In this document: positions 1 to 11,940 of the stretch, one piece after another
How positions within the stretch are numbered: the stretch's first letter is position 1
How the letters are laid out: every line of letters starts with the position of its first letter
Assembly: GCF_964340395.1 (NCBI RefSeq)
Contig: NC_135553.1
Span: 19,654,849-19,718,848 of the forward strand
DNA length: 64,000 bases
Reading direction: 5' to 3'
Origin: Glandiceps talaboti
Lineage: Eukaryota; Hemichordata; Enteropneusta; Spengelidae
Program-made: the position numbers and the translations under genes
Notes under the pieces: model-generated
What the model was told of the DNA's origin: nothing
The model's database searches: none
Seen by the model: only the letters and a program-made list of their open reading frames with translations

Positions 1-94
1 GTAATGTTGTAATGAATTCAGAGTGATTATTATGCAGTTAATTAAAACGTTAGCAACATACATACGAAACCTTATGGTCTACACGATTGATTGT

Positions 95-100
<6 letters not shown>

Positions 101-181
<81 letters not shown>
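101..181. repeat. (TA)n microsatellite
   Basis: About 80 bp of alternating TA with one C interruption. On the minus strand it begins about 30 nt past the predicted cleavage site of the hammerhead at 208-252, the same arrangement seen in the left arm of the 641-820 palindrome. Confidence 0.95.
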
Positions 182-207
182 GTTTTGATAGTTCTGGAAC
201 TCTTTCT

Positions 208-252
208 TTGTTGTAACTCGGAGTTTCACGCATAGTGCGATCATCAGACAAC
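208..252 (-). ncRNA. Hammerhead ribozyme motif (type I, minimal stem III)
   Basis: Read on the minus strand, the core CUGAUGA (complement of 241-247) is followed by a stem-loop (CGCA, loop CUA, UGCG) and then GAAA (complement of 224-227). After GAAA come CU, loop CCG, AG, which form a two-base-pair stem III, then UU as the cleavage dinucleotide. Stem I is five base pairs (GUUGU with ACAAC). Every element of the hammerhead core is present in order. One oddity is a U-U pair where stem II normally closes with G-C. Hammerheads with such short stem III are known from Penelope-like elements and animal retrozymes. It is a different sequence from the palindromic pair at 641-820. Self-cleavage is inferred, not shown. 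Confidence 0.72.
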
Positions 253-643
<391 letters not shown>

Positions 644-677
644 TGTTGAGGGTAGAAGAAAATCAAGTCGGGTTTTT

Positions 678-723
678 CGTCTCTACAAGCCTGTTTCGTG
701 AGTAAATCACTCGTCAGGAGATG
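678..723 (-). ncRNA. Hammerhead ribozyme motif, left palindrome arm
   Basis: Mirror copy of the plus-strand motif at 738-783. The minus-strand core CUGACGA is the complement of 711-717, and predicted cleavage falls at the complement of position 684. Downstream on the same strand come about 43 nt and then the (TA)n tract at 532-639. Confidence 0.72.
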
Positions 724-737
724 TTGATGTACATCAA

Positions 738-783
738 CATCTCCTGACGAGTGATTTACTCACGAAACAGGCTTGTAGAGACG
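738..783 (+). ncRNA. Hammerhead ribozyme motif, right palindrome arm
   Basis: CUGACGA at 744-750 is followed by stem II (GUGA 751-754 with UCAC 760-763, loop UUUAC) and GAAA at 764-767. A two-base-pair stem III (CA 768-769 with UG 774-775, loop GGCU) leads to the UA cleavage dinucleotide at 776-777. Stem I pairs 778-781 (GAGA) with 740-743 (UCUC), then a mismatch and one more pair, which leaves room for the internal loop usual in natural type I hammerheads. The layout matches hammerheads of Penelope-like elements and animal retrozymes, where the weak stem III favours cleavage of dimeric RNA. Activity is inferred. Confidence 0.75.
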
Positions 784-883
784 AAAAACCCGACTTGATT
801 TTCTTCTACCCTCAACATATACTCCGCTCTGCGTGCAGACGTATCGAGCACTGTGCTACGGATAAATCTTACCACTGACTTCC

Positions 884-984
<101 letters not shown>

Positions 985-1010
985 GTATGCTATATGTAAT
1001 GTGCTACATT

Positions 1011-1335
1011 TAGATGTTATTCCCTAATATTTGTCTTCGTTCATCCAAGAAAAATATGAGTGACCTAGAGAGCCTTTGTCACTACGAGTCGCAAGACGAG
1101 TAGTGACATCCCTTAGGTCATGAGTATTATCCGTCTGAATGAAGAAGAATATTGGAGAATAACATAATTATACCAGTGTCAGTGATATCAAAGAAAAATA
1201 GGGGAAAATAACGGGAATTTTGAACGTCTTGACTCATACTTCGAACAATGCAGAACCAGTGACGTAGACACGTGTTGTTGTGACATAGACGCGCGCTGTC
1301 GTGACGCAAAACGACCGGAGTATATATTCCATATT
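1011..1335 (+). mobile_element. Foldback element family A, copy 1
   Basis: Shares its whole length with 25718-26035, and with 1890-2206 in the opposite orientation. Shared words include the start around TTATTCCCTAATATTT, an internal hairpin around the TCACTACGAGTCG motif (1078-1106), ATAACATAATTATACCAG, and the GAACCAGTGACGTAGACAC tail. The ends of the left half are repeated inverted around the hairpin. No ORF, so it is non-autonomous (MITE-like). Confidence 0.75.
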
Positions 1336-1889
1336 TTTATGTTCTAAATGGCTCGTTCATGGTATAATAACGGTAGTATATTCGTGGGTTTACTACATAT
1401 CATGTACCTCTTTACTGTTACAAATGTGATTGCATGGGGAATATCGGGATGGCGTGTTTTTTTGTTTGTTCTAGATTGTCTTTTAAAATTTAACGGGTCA
1501 ATGGAAAGTATAATATCGTTATATCTTGCTACGAAAGACTGGTCAGGACAATGACCTACAACCTGTGACTTGCAAAACAGTTTTTAGAAGTCGCAGGTCG
1601 CAGTTTTGCAACACACTGCATGCAGGTCGTACATACAGTGTAGCTGCGGGTCGCTGTCCTAACCAGTCTCCAATAAAGCCATAACACCGAACGTGCAATG
1701 TGTGATTAGTGAAAGTAATTACGTGTACCATATGAACGGATTTCACATTGAAGAGGTATGTGTGTGATATCTTCAACCATCTCTACAAAGTACCCGGAAT
1801 ATTGAATGTTTAATTTGTCGAATGTAAAATTTGTCTTGGGTGAAAGGGTTTGATGTGCATCAATGATTACATGCATAAGCCAAAAATAT

Positions 1890-2206
1890 TGAATATCTAT
1901 ACTCTGGTAGTTCTACGTCACGACAATCCGTGTCTACGTCACTGGTTCTGTTGTGTTCGAAATATGAGTCAATGCCTTCAAAATTGCCATTACTTTCCCC
2001 GATTTTTCTTTGATATTACTGGCGCTGCAGCTGGTATAATTATGTTATTGTCCAATATTATATTTTGCTTAAAATACTTGTGATCTAAATTAATGGTTGT
2101 CACTACGAGTCGCTAGACGAGTGGTTGTGACAAAGGCCCCCTTAGGTCACTCGTATTTTCCTTGGCCGAACGAAGAAAAATATTGGTGGATAACATATCA
2201 TTGTTA
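1890..2206 (-). mobile_element. Foldback element family A, copy 2 (inverted)
   Basis: Reverse-orientation copy of the 1011-1335 element. It has the same GTGTCTACGTCACTGGTTC tail, TGGTATAATTATGTTATT block and TCACTACGAGTCG hairpin. Confidence 0.75.
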
Positions 2207-5200
2207 ACTTATAATAGAGTCATCATGATGCAGTATTTGATAGGGGGATTCCTTAGTATCAACAAGGCCTATAATAAAGATGTCAACACAATTCCCATAA
2301 TGCACTTACTTAATCGGGATGAATGGGCCTGAGGTCGATGACAATCTCGTGGGAGAACGGTGAAGAATCGGTGGATATCTTGGAAGATCCGCATCATTTC
2401 TTATGGATTAATAAGACATGACTCGTATGTTTATCCGAATAGCCAATGGCAGCAACTAGATAGCAAGTTGAGAGCTTCCTCTGTTACGTGAATTTACAAG
2501 ATGGGGAGAGCATACATGATCGATTCTACAGACTGCTTATTGCCGGCTGATAATTGTTTATGGTCCACCTCGAGACGTTATTACACGAAGTAACGTGGTA
2601 AATGTGGTTAAAATGTGATGATTAGAATTTGTAATATATTTCTACTCAGCTGACACTTCTTTGTTGATATGGTGAATGTAATGTAGGCCTGTGTGTTTTC
2701 CATTCTTTCTCAGGGTAAGGCCGCCATCTATCTATACACTATACCTTTTGTTTAATTATAATGTCATTTAATTACACCTTTCGAACTATGGTGGCGCTGT
2801 TTAGATAGGTACAGTGTTCTCCAGGTGACAAGTATTTAGTTGTCACGTGAAAGAATGTACAAATGTAACTATTGAATATCCGATGGAGCCCCTTTCTTAT
2901 ATTCTAGCACCATTGTTCACGTTTGTTCATTTTGAAGGAATTCAATAGAAACTTAGGTGGGGGTGAGGATTGGGACGGGGACGGATGGGTTGGAGATTCC
3001 ATAGAAAATGAACAGAAATAGGAGTGTGCCAACGGCATATATAATATGTCAATTACCCACCCTTTTGAAAAGCACTCCACAGATGTCTGCTACACGTGAA
3101 AATTCGACAACCCTTTCAAAACTCAATCAAGTGATATTCAGTTTATACATGACATTGTCAACTGTCCCCGAAAGGGTCCATTCGTACGGAGAAAGGGGCT
3201 ATTTTATATCAAAATAGTAGCGTTTCTAATAAATGACGCAATTCCTTTATATGTAAACACATTCATTGTGTGGAAGGGGCATAGAAATATGAATCTCTTT
3301 CAATTCAAGACAAAAATATCTGGAAATGTCTCCCTGAAACAAAGATTAAAGATATATACCCCTTTTCATACAACGAATGTTGACAAGATGACCTGTGGTA
3401 CATCCCAATATCGCATTCATTTCAAGTGGCGAATCAACTAAATGCATAAACAATACATGTTTATAACATGGAGTTCTCCGTTCTCCGTAAACTGACGTAA
3501 TTTCTGGCCACTTTCTCTACTGTGAATACAAGTCGGTGTAACTTCATCATGCCTGTTGAAAGATGGCACTTGTTTTGGCCCTATCGATAACAAACATCCT
3601 TTCTGTGGAAAATCCGAATGCACAACTCCCACGTGTTTATTAGACGCACCTCAGAAGTTATACCCCAGACTCGGAACTGTGTACCTTTTAAACAAACGTT
3701 GGGTTTTCCTTGTACGTGGGAGTAGCATTGTTGGACGACCCACGTGTTTTGTAGTCTAATATATTCACGCATTGTACATACATCCCTGGATCGTACACAG
3801 CTAATGGAAATATTACCTCCAGTTGGGAGTATGTGTGTGTATTGCTATGCGGAAATAAAATCTGTTTATAAACTCAGATTAAGACATGGTCATCATAGCA
3901 ACGTAAACATGTTCCCACCATTAATACTGTTCCTCTTCAATATAGTAATACAAGTTAACATTTCAGTCTTTCGAACCCTGGCAAATCACACAACTCTCTT
4001 TTTAAAGATATTTACAGGAAGCACACTACAGGAACTTCATATCAAAAAGTTATAATAAGCTTACATATTTTTTCATTCATCGTATATGAATTCTACAAAA
4101 CTGCAAATATCACACATGTATACAGCAACAAAACAAGTCATTAAACACACTCGATTATAAGTTTTTAAAAAATTGGAAACCTACTACGATTCCAATAGCT
4201 CGAGGTTTGGCTCAACACAAGAATCACAGCTTTCGTTAAATGTCGATCTTATTCGGATAACTTCGGAAGTTAGCTATGCGCTTCATAAACTTCAATACGG
4301 AAAACTACAGATATACGCTAGCCACCCTTTGAAATTTTACGCCGTAAATAGATATGAATTTTTAAAATTCATTCTTGCGATTTTAATTCATGATCAGTAC
4401 GCCAGAGACCCTCAAATAAACCGAAAATATAAATGAGAATAAGTGTTATCGATTTTCAGGTGGGTATGTCATTGTAGGATATATATGGAGATAAAACATT
4501 TTACCGGGAAGACGAATGTTCGGAGTATTCACTGTACACGTGTTCTTCGATATTTGGACTATAACCTGACATTATACCAACCAGCTATCATGACCCCAAA
4601 GTGTTCGGCCTACATTCCGGAAACATTTCCGTAGCTTTGCTTTTACTTTGCTATCCTTTCCTGCTTCGTCTCGTGTTTTCGACGGAATTTTCGCTACGTA
4701 CTCCTGGTATTGATAACATGGGCAGATTTAATTTAATTATAAATGTCTACGTGATACCCGATACCCAGACTTATTGCATTGCCTCATATATGGATCTGGG
4801 ATTTCCCGCACAGGTCAATACCCATTATTACACGGGTTGGTACATGCTTCAAATGTCAAAACGGCACTGTACAAAGTACAGTTTTTTTGTGATCTGGCGA
4901 GACATTCACGTCGATTTACAAACAATTTTCATATCGACATCGTCTTATGCGTAAACTTTTTAAGTGTAAGCTTACACAACTACGGCTGAAAGCGTGTATG
5001 TGTCGAAGGTAGTATGCATTCCCTCCCTAATCTTAAAATGGTACAGTCACAAAGGGTGACATAGCTGACAGAGTTCTCCCATCCGGTTGTGAACGACCGG
5101 CGCCAGCACATGACTGCTGCCTCATACACCGTAAAAGTTTGGGATGCACGCAGTCGGACAAATTAATTTGTCGAGGGAGGTAGGTGATATTTTAAAATCC

Positions 5201-7330
5201 TAGCATCAAATACTAACAACTTTCATTCGTTGCATGAATTTTTTTTCCCATCAAACATGAAACATTTCTTCATACGTCAGCGTATGAATTAGGGATCGTG
5301 CAAATTGAGGTTGCTGCAACAATGTATGTATTCCACTACTGTACTCACACCAGGCTTACTCAGATTTGACTAAACTGTCCCTGAATTACGATCAAAGATG
5401 CATGCATGCATAAATTATATCGTAGTAGCATGACTGAAAACGTCACGAATCTTCAAAAAAAAAGTCAATATACGATTAGAGAACTTTGCAAACGCCGTCT
5501 AAATAATACGATGGATAACACGGAGCGAGTGGGGAAAAACTCTGCCCTACCTATTACTAGCATTTCCATTCAGTATTTACAATATGATCTGAGTTGGCCT
5601 CTGGTTCGTTAGGATGAAAAAATTGTTCGAAATAACTGCATTTCAGGCTTTTCGTGGCAATATAAAAATTCCTCCCTGCTTCATTTGCCAAACAGTTATA
5701 CAACAATTAACGTGCAATTACTTCTTAGTTACAAATAACTAGGGGAAAAATTCTTCTCGAAAATGGGAATTTAAAAATATATATATTTTTTAAATTAACT
5801 GACTCTTGTTTCAAAATCAACACCTGTCTTTTTAGTTTTCTTCGAACCTATGAAAACAGAAATACGTTCTTTCAATTTGTATTTCAAATTTAGCTTTCTT
5901 TTTGATAGCCTGTGCTCGGGTGTTGATTACATGTTACTTTTAAAAAGCTTCTGGAGTATCATTTTATTTATCATTCATATTCGTGTACATATATATATAT
6001 TCTTTACATTTACAAACCATACACGGCACGGCGCCCTGGCCCTATGCCCTACTGACTCAATGATTGCTCAGGTCGCGCGCTGTGTGAGATCGAGAGAGCT
6101 AGCGCAGCGGTGAGTAGAAAAAGTTGTAGAACGGATATGTCAATATAAATGCTACAAGTGAGGACAGTCGTTATGAAAATACAAATTCATACAACTAATA
6201 ATCCTTTACATGTATCATCAAAAATATTATTCAAAGACGGATTCTTAAATGTCAGGACGACTGTCCACAGACCGAGTCTACTTTTTTGATTGCGAAAAAT
6301 GCACTTAGGCTGACACGCGTTTCCTTATAGCTCAGACCGTCACTTTTACAACGTTGCATATATTGAGTCCTTTTCCGGGGGGGGGGGGGGGCTGTTGCAG
6401 TGTGTTCGATTCATGTTTTTCTTAGCTGAGATCAGATTTGTTGGGAATGAAATCACAGTGATTGAATGATCAAGCTTATTTAATTTATTGGAAAAAAAAA
6501 GTATCCATTGATATTGAATATCCCAACCATCGTCAATTTGTTCAAATTTCAAATTGTTCTCAACCACAAGTTGACTTGTGAAATCGAAACCTGACATAAA
6601 TATTTGACGATGCAAAACATGCAGCAAGTTATTCGGGTGAAAGTTGGTGCTTACTGTTATGATTTATGGTTAACATGGGCGCGAAATCAAACTTACAATG
6701 GTCCTGTCTACGATTAGATTGGCAATAATCATTGAAACAGCTTCTTTGTTCATATGTAGATATACAATTTGACGATGTGCACTGAGCAAACGCCACGGTA
6801 AGCTTGCCCCGTGGTTAATACTTCGCTACTTGCAAAGTATATACAATAGTTATGTATAATAAGTTGGAAAGTACTCAATATATGAGCCTATCGTGCCAAC
6901 GCCAATGTTCAAAAATTAGCAAATCGTGGACGAAAATCGAATTCACATCTCACGATTCAGAACCAAATATGGTAATGCTTGATAATTTCTTCGCTCTGAA
7001 TTACCGTGATGTCATCAAACAAAACTGCATTGTAGAGGGAAAATGAAAGTTTTCAATGTGTATTGTATGATCGAGACAAACACCGTGGGTTAAAACGGGA
7101 AGTAAGAAAAGAGGTAGCTACAGCAAACAGAGTAAACCATTGTTCATACACATGCTAGTACTCATAACTATGTGATAAGAATTAAATAAGACACGAAGAG
7201 AGACAACTTTGAAAGTGATCAATATGAACTAACCATATCCCCTATAACATGTCAATATATTAATGTTCTTAGATTGATCATGATGTAACCTAGAAACCGA
7301 TGACGTACCCTACAGTACGTCAGGCATATA
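2207..7330. other. Intergenic DNA without a recognisable gene
   Basis: All open frames here are short, start and end at random and resemble no protein I know. The longest, about 103 codons near 3744-4055, lacks splice context and coding composition. The stretch holds a G16-type run at 6379-6391 and AT-rich low complexity, but no foldback element I could confirm. It may contain a distal 5' exon or regulatory DNA of the downstream TLR gene. Confidence 0.5.
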
Positions 7331-7336
7331 TCACGT

Positions 7337-7349
7337 GTATATATAAATA
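7337..7349 (+). promoter_or_regulatory. TATA-like box upstream of TLR gene 1
   Basis: GTATATATAAATA lies about 290 bp upstream of the first in-frame ATG of the first TLR gene. It could place transcription start near 7370. However, a good splice acceptor at 7451 (TTTTCTTTCAG) suggests a further upstream non-coding exon, in which case this TATA is intronic. Confidence 0.3.
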
Positions 7350-7470
7350 AGAAACAGGAGGGTGTACTAAGTCTTAAGTCTTGTATTCATCGCCATCACA
7401 CCCCTTCTGTGAAAAAACAGCGCAATTTACATATTATTACTTTTCTTTCAGTACAGCGATCGAAGGGGTG

Positions 7471-7500
7471 ATGCAAGATTGGCGAAGTTTTAAAAAATGA
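7471..7500 (+). other. Upstream ORF 1 of TLR gene 1
   Basis: A nine-codon ORF (ATG at 7471, TGA at 7498) in the same frame as the TLR ORF. A second, out-of-frame uORF runs from the ATG at 7522 to the TAA ending at 7545. If the 5' UTR runs through here, both would reduce translation of the receptor. Confidence 0.35.
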
Positions 7501-7632
7501 CCGGGCAGATTTATTGATTTGTATGCCAGTAAATCACACGCTGTAACAATTATAAAGAATAACCAGGAGGGCAGTTCTCAATCTGGTTTGGAGATTCGTA
7601 AGAAGAATAGACAACCGACGACAATCAGCGGG

Positions 7633-10257
7633 ATGCTCCCAAAGGTTATACAAAAACTGGCGAGGCAAATGACGCTACCAGTAAGTACCATGGGTGTACT
7701 TTCGATAGCAATACTTCTGTACCTAATAAGAGGTAAGAGTTGTGAACAACTACCAATACGAACAGTGTGTAAATTTGATAAATTCACCGTAGACTGCAGT
7801 CACAAATCACTACGAGAAGTACCACAAGGATTACCACAATCAACCAAGGTGCTCATACTTAGTCATAACACACTCCCACGAATTATAGATAACTCTTTCA
7901 AAAGTCTTCCAAACCTTGAGTATGTAGATCTCTCCTACAATAGCATATCTCGAATAGAAGACAATGCCTTTGATTCAACTCCTCGTTTACAGACACTGTT
8001 GCTAAGCCATAATGAAATAGGTAGATCTTTAACATCTCGAGTGTTTTCACCACTCAAGAATCTTACTATGTTAGACCTGGCACATAACAGGATGGAGAGT
8101 ATGCCAGCTGGTATGCTGACTGAAGCAAGTCGTCTCCAGTATCTCAGTGTCGCAGAAAACAGACTAGAATCTATCGATTTGAGCAAGGACTTGAGCCTTT
8201 TAAAGCTGGAAGTGTTGAACTTCTCCAAAAACAGTATAGCAGGATTAAGACGAAATCAGTTCACTGGACTTAGAAAGACGCCCCTTAACGTGTTGGATCT
8301 TTCATTCAATAAAATTACATATATTGAAAACGGTGTGTTTGACAGTATTACAAGTTTAAAGACGTTAAACGTGAGTGGAAGCTTCCCTGAAAACACTCTA
8401 AACTTGGTAATACATCTAACTCACCAGCTGAAAGGTCTGGGTCTTCAGAGTCTCGTCATGAAAACAATGGTCTTGCAAACAATCGACGCTGACACCTTTG
8501 AAAGCTTGTCTTCAGAGAATTTGAAATATTTGGACTTATCGAACAACAATATCACTGTCCTCACCAACAGTTCACCTTTCCGAGGTTTACAAAATCTCCA
8601 ACATCTGACGCTAGATGGTAACTCCTTACACCACTTTGAGAAAGACGCTTTCAAAGAACTGAAGTCCGTTGTTAGCCTTTCTATGAACAATAATGCATTG
8701 TCTGTATTATTTAGTGACATGTTTACTTGTATGAAAAACGTACCGCTGGCATATCTCTATATTAGGTACAACAAGATCACATATGTTCAGACAGGGGCCT
8801 TGAATGGTCTTGGAAACCTACTTGAGCTAGATCTGTACAGCAATAAGATAGATCCGGGCACTCTCCAAAATGAAGACTTTGCAGGACTTAACAAAATAGA
8901 ACGTATAGACTTGGGTAATAATCATAACAAGCAAGTTTCCCTAGGTCCCAAGGTTTTCAGTAAGTTGCACACACTGAAATACTTGTACCTGAATTTAAAT
9001 ACTCTAAATGCAATTGATGCCACCCCATCTCCGTTCCAGAACCTTTCTGCTTTACAGACTCTGGACCTAAGCAATAATAACATAGATTCAATTGCAAAGG
9101 ACACCTTTGCTGGTTTGCGGTCTCTTAACACGTTGTATCTTCAACATAACAACTTAAAGGGGTTATGGCAAACATCTCATCCTGGTGGACCAGTACTTAT
9201 GTTTGACGGTCTTTCTAAGATGCAAAATCTTCACCTTGGTTGGAATGGTTTTGACAATATTCCAGAGGATGCCTTCAAGAAAATGTCATCGCTGACATAT
9301 CTCGCCCTACAGAACAACCAAATTAACTTTCTACCTGTTGGACTTTTCAATGATACCAAGAAAATTGAGAAGTTGGAACTTGACAACAATATGATCACAG
9401 TTGTTAATCATACAAATATTGCACCCTTTTTGAAATCCCTAAAGGTTTTAAATGTAAACTTTAATCCCTTCTCATGTACCTGTGACTTGGAGTGGTTCAG
9501 AAAATGGTTGGATACTACAACAGCAGATGTTGTAGGAGTTGAGAGGTATAAATGTTTCTCACCCCCATCCTTATATAAGCATCCTGTTCTTTCATATCAC
9601 CCCTCACCTTGGGAGTGCGACCACATTATTCCGATGTGGGTTTGGGGAGTCGGTATTAGCATATCTGTCATCATAATGATGCTGATAGCTATTGGTATCA
9701 GATACCGTTGGCATTGTAAGTATGTATGGCTGAGGTTGAAGGCGAGGTACAAGAATTACAAGATGTTGGAAGGGGTGAACATGGAATACAAATACGATGC
9801 TTTCATATCGCACAGTGACAAGGACGAAGATTGGGTGATGAATCTTCTGCTACCAAACCTTGAGAAATGTGACCCTCCGAATTTCAAACTCTGCTTCAGT
9901 GAAAGGGATTTCATTCCAGGAAAACCCATTGTTGATAATATTGCCGATGGCATCGGGGACAGCAGAAAGACCTTGTGCCTTGTGACGGAAAGCTACTTAA
10001 ACAGTGAGTGGTGTAAGTTTGAACAGTATATGGCCATGCATCGGCTGTTGGATGACAATAAGGACGTATTGGTCCTCATCCTGTTGGAGAAAGTGCCGGA
10101 GAACAAGTTGAACAAATATGAGAAAATGCATAAGTTGATGAAACGGAAAGCCTACTTAGAATGGCCTGAGGATCATGAAAGACAACCTGCGTTCTGGGAG
10201 AGGCTGAAAAATGTTCTCTTGTCTGGTGTAGAACCACAAAGAGAAATTGATATTTGA
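7633..10257 (+). CDS. Toll-like receptor (TLR gene 1), intronless coding region
   Basis: Type I membrane receptor for microbial ligands; the cytoplasmic TIR domain is expected to recruit MyD88-type adaptors. 874 residues from the first in-frame ATG (7633). The ATG at 7690 has a better context (ACCATGG) and places the hydrophobic signal segment (GVLSIAILLYLI) at the very N-terminus, giving 855 residues. The open frame continues upstream to 7501 without another ATG. Domains: signal segment about 21-35; LRRNT from C46; some 20 leucine-rich repeats; one LRRCT (CTCDLEWFRKWL, about 612-665); membrane helix about 667-690; TIR about 719-865. TIR boxes are box 1 YDAFISHS, BB loop RDFIPG with the proline present, SEWC, and box 3 FWERL. 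A single LRRCT marks the vertebrate-like (single cysteine cluster) class. A splice acceptor at 7451 suggests a spliced 5' UTR. It is a tandem paralogue of the gene at 17452. Confidence 0.96.
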   Translation: MLPKVIQKLARQMTLPVSTMGVLSIAILLYLIRGKSCEQLPIRTVCKFDKFTVDCSHKSLREVPQGLPQSTKVLILSHNTLPRIIDNSFKSLPNLEYVDLSYNSISRIEDNAFDSTPRLQTLLLSHNEIGRSLTSRVFSPLKNLTMLDLAHNRMESMPAGMLTEASRLQYLSVAENRLESIDLSKDLSLLKLEVLNFSKNSIAGLRRNQFTGLRKTPLNVLDLSFNKITYIENGVFDSITSLKTLNVSGSFPENTLNLVIHLTHQLKGLGLQSLVMKTMVLQTIDADTFESLSSENLKYLDLSNNNITVLTNSSPFRGLQNLQHLTLDGNSLHHFEKDAFKELKSVVSLSMNNNALSVLFSDMFTCMKNVPLAYLYIRYNKITYVQTGALNGLGNLLELDLYSNKIDPGTLQNEDFAGLNKIERIDLGNNHNKQVSLGPKVFSKLHTLKYLYLNLNTLNAIDATPSPFQNLSALQTLDLSNNNIDSIAKDTFAGLRSLNTLYLQHNNLKGLWQTSHPGGPVLMFDGLSKMQNLHLGWNGFDNIPEDAFKKMSSLTYLALQNNQINFLPVGLFNDTKKIEKLELDNNMITVVNHTNIAPFLKSLKVLNVNFNPFSCTCDLEWFRKWLDTTTADVVGVERYKCFSPPSLYKHPVLSYHPSPWECDHIIPMWVWGVGISISVIIMMLIAIGIRYRWHCKYVWLRLKARYKNYKMLEGVNMEYKYDAFISHSDKDEDWVMNLLLPNLEKCDPPNFKLCFSERDFIPGKPIVDNIADGIGDSRKTLCLVTESYLNSEWCKFEQYMAMHRLLDDNKDVLVLILLEKVPENKLNKYEKMHKLMKRKAYLEWPEDHERQPAFWERLKNVLLSGVEPQREIDI

Positions 10258-10457
10258 ACATCAAGCGTATGCTCATAATGAGGTGTAAAACATATTACTT
10301 TCAAAGAGACACTTCTTTGATAGATTTAGTAGCCGTGGCAGTGGCTAGCTACGTGAAACACATTTTCTCTTAGATGTTTTTACGTTTTAAAATAATGAAA
10401 TAATAGTTATTTCATTGATGACAGTATTCGAAAATGGAAAAATAGTTGTAGAATATA

Positions 10458-10520
10458 TCTAACAAACAAACAAACAAACAAACAAACAAACAAACAAGCA
10501 AGCAAGCAAGCAAGCAAGCG
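10458..10520 (+). repeat. (AACA)n/(AGCA)n tetranucleotide repeat in TLR gene 1 3' region
   Basis: AACA units change to AGCA units halfway, a compound microsatellite. It lies between the TLR stop codon and the candidate poly(A) signal. Confidence 0.9.
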
Positions 10521-10787
10521 AACTAACAAATTTAAACAAAACAATTCAACTTTTTTCGTTCATTTTAACATTTAAAGTTTGAATTGGACCGTAGCCATGG
10601 TAACGTACTTGATTGGTATATACTTTATATCAATTTTAACACTTTTTGTGGCATCTTAATGTTTTAATGTACATATTTGTCTTATGTTTTAGAAATTTAA
10701 GGTTACAATTGAATTTTTCTTGTTTGGAAAGAAAGTCAGAGAATTCTAATTACTTGATGTGTACTGAGGATGGGCACATTAGATCTC

Positions 10788-10793
10788 AATAAA
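10788..10793 (+). terminator. Candidate poly(A) signal of TLR gene 1
   Basis: AATAAA about 530 bp after the stop codon, the first canonical hexamer downstream on this strand that I found. Confidence 0.5.
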
Positions 10794-11747
10794 CAAGCTG
10801 CCTGCAGTCTTTCTTTAAACATGGCTCACAGTGAGTACTAACATTTTAACCAGTACACATAACTTACTTTTGATAAATAAGCTGAGAGCTTTCGAATGCA
10901 AACTGTCAGCCTTGTTCACTCATTATAGATGGCGCTATTTATGATCACGTCACAGTGATTGTTGACAGTGTATATTGTAGATTGTAACTTTTAAGTAAAA
11001 TGATTGAAAGGAAACACAGTGACAAAATAATCATTCATTGTATTTGACAATCCGTTTCAGCCTGGGCGAGTCTCTCTTTGTTTTCAGGAGAGCTAATTCA
11101 TCACACACAATATCCCTTGTGTTACAATTTATTTGTGTCAGTTGAAACCTTTGAACTGTGACATTTGGAGAAAGTAGGAAAAATACGAGTTATATGTTTA
11201 TGCTAAAATGAATATCATTTGAGTAATTGGATACTATCGTAAACGACAGATGTCCAAATGTTAACAGAATCACTAAATCTCAGCTACATTATAAATAATG
11301 TGACAAATGTACATACACAATATGTTGAGATCAGAGACTGAGATAAACAACAAAACAATCATAGCATGGGTTGCTGAAAATAAAATAAAGTTTGTGATAA
11401 ATGAAGGGCTAAAATGAACAGTGTTTGCATTTTTGTATATTCTGTTTCTCGAGATTAATTGTATGCGTGGAGGGTAAGAACGATCTTCTATAAAAGTGAG
11501 TTTCACCTTTGAAATTCGTTCAAAATACATACCATATTAATGCGTAAAATTACTAAATCATTTTAAGAATAAACAATTTCTACCTCCAAAAAGTGGATGA
11601 AAAATTGAATTGACGGGAAGAATAGTTAATAGTTGGAGAAACTGTAAATACAATTTCGATAAACATCACCACTTCTTATTTGACCTTTTGAACTCTATTA
11701 TGGGATATTTTACGATACTCGCAGCAAGTGTCACTTTTCGCAGACAA
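10794..11747. other. Non-coding DNA after TLR gene 1
   Basis: No ORF above 90 codons and nothing recognisable. A low-GC spacer. Confidence 0.5.
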
Positions 11748-11940
11748 GTGTTTGCGTAGTCTCGGTTACCCAACCTCTTGCCGTCGAGGACTACATTCCC
11801 AGCAGATCACAGTCCCAAATGTTGTGAGGGGCCATACAATCGGCGACATTGTATTATCCCAGACTATGCTGGGGGAGGGGAGTGGGGGTGGAGGTAGCCC
11901 ATAACGGGAAGAAGCTGCGTAACCGAGACTAGTGTTTGCG
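11748..11940. mobile_element. Miniature DNA transposon with 13-bp TIRs and 9-bp target-site duplication
   Basis: The element proper is 11757-11931 (175 bp). It begins TAGTCTCGGTTAC and ends with the exact reverse complement GTAACCGAGACTA. It is flanked on both sides by the direct repeat GTGTTTGCG (11748-11756 and 11932-11940). Intact TIRs plus a perfect duplication mean a recent, cut-and-paste type insertion. A 9-bp duplication is typical of Mutator-like transposons and is also possible for Merlin. There is no ORF, so it depends on a transposase elsewhere. Confidence 0.85.

Noticed and set aside
3744-4055. 103-codon ORF
   Set aside because: No homology I recognise, no splice or promoter context, and a length compatible with chance in this much sequence.
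7519-7632. Extension of TLR gene 1 to an upstream start at 7519
   Set aside because: The codon there is TTG, not ATG; the first in-frame ATG after the TGA at 7498 is 7633.
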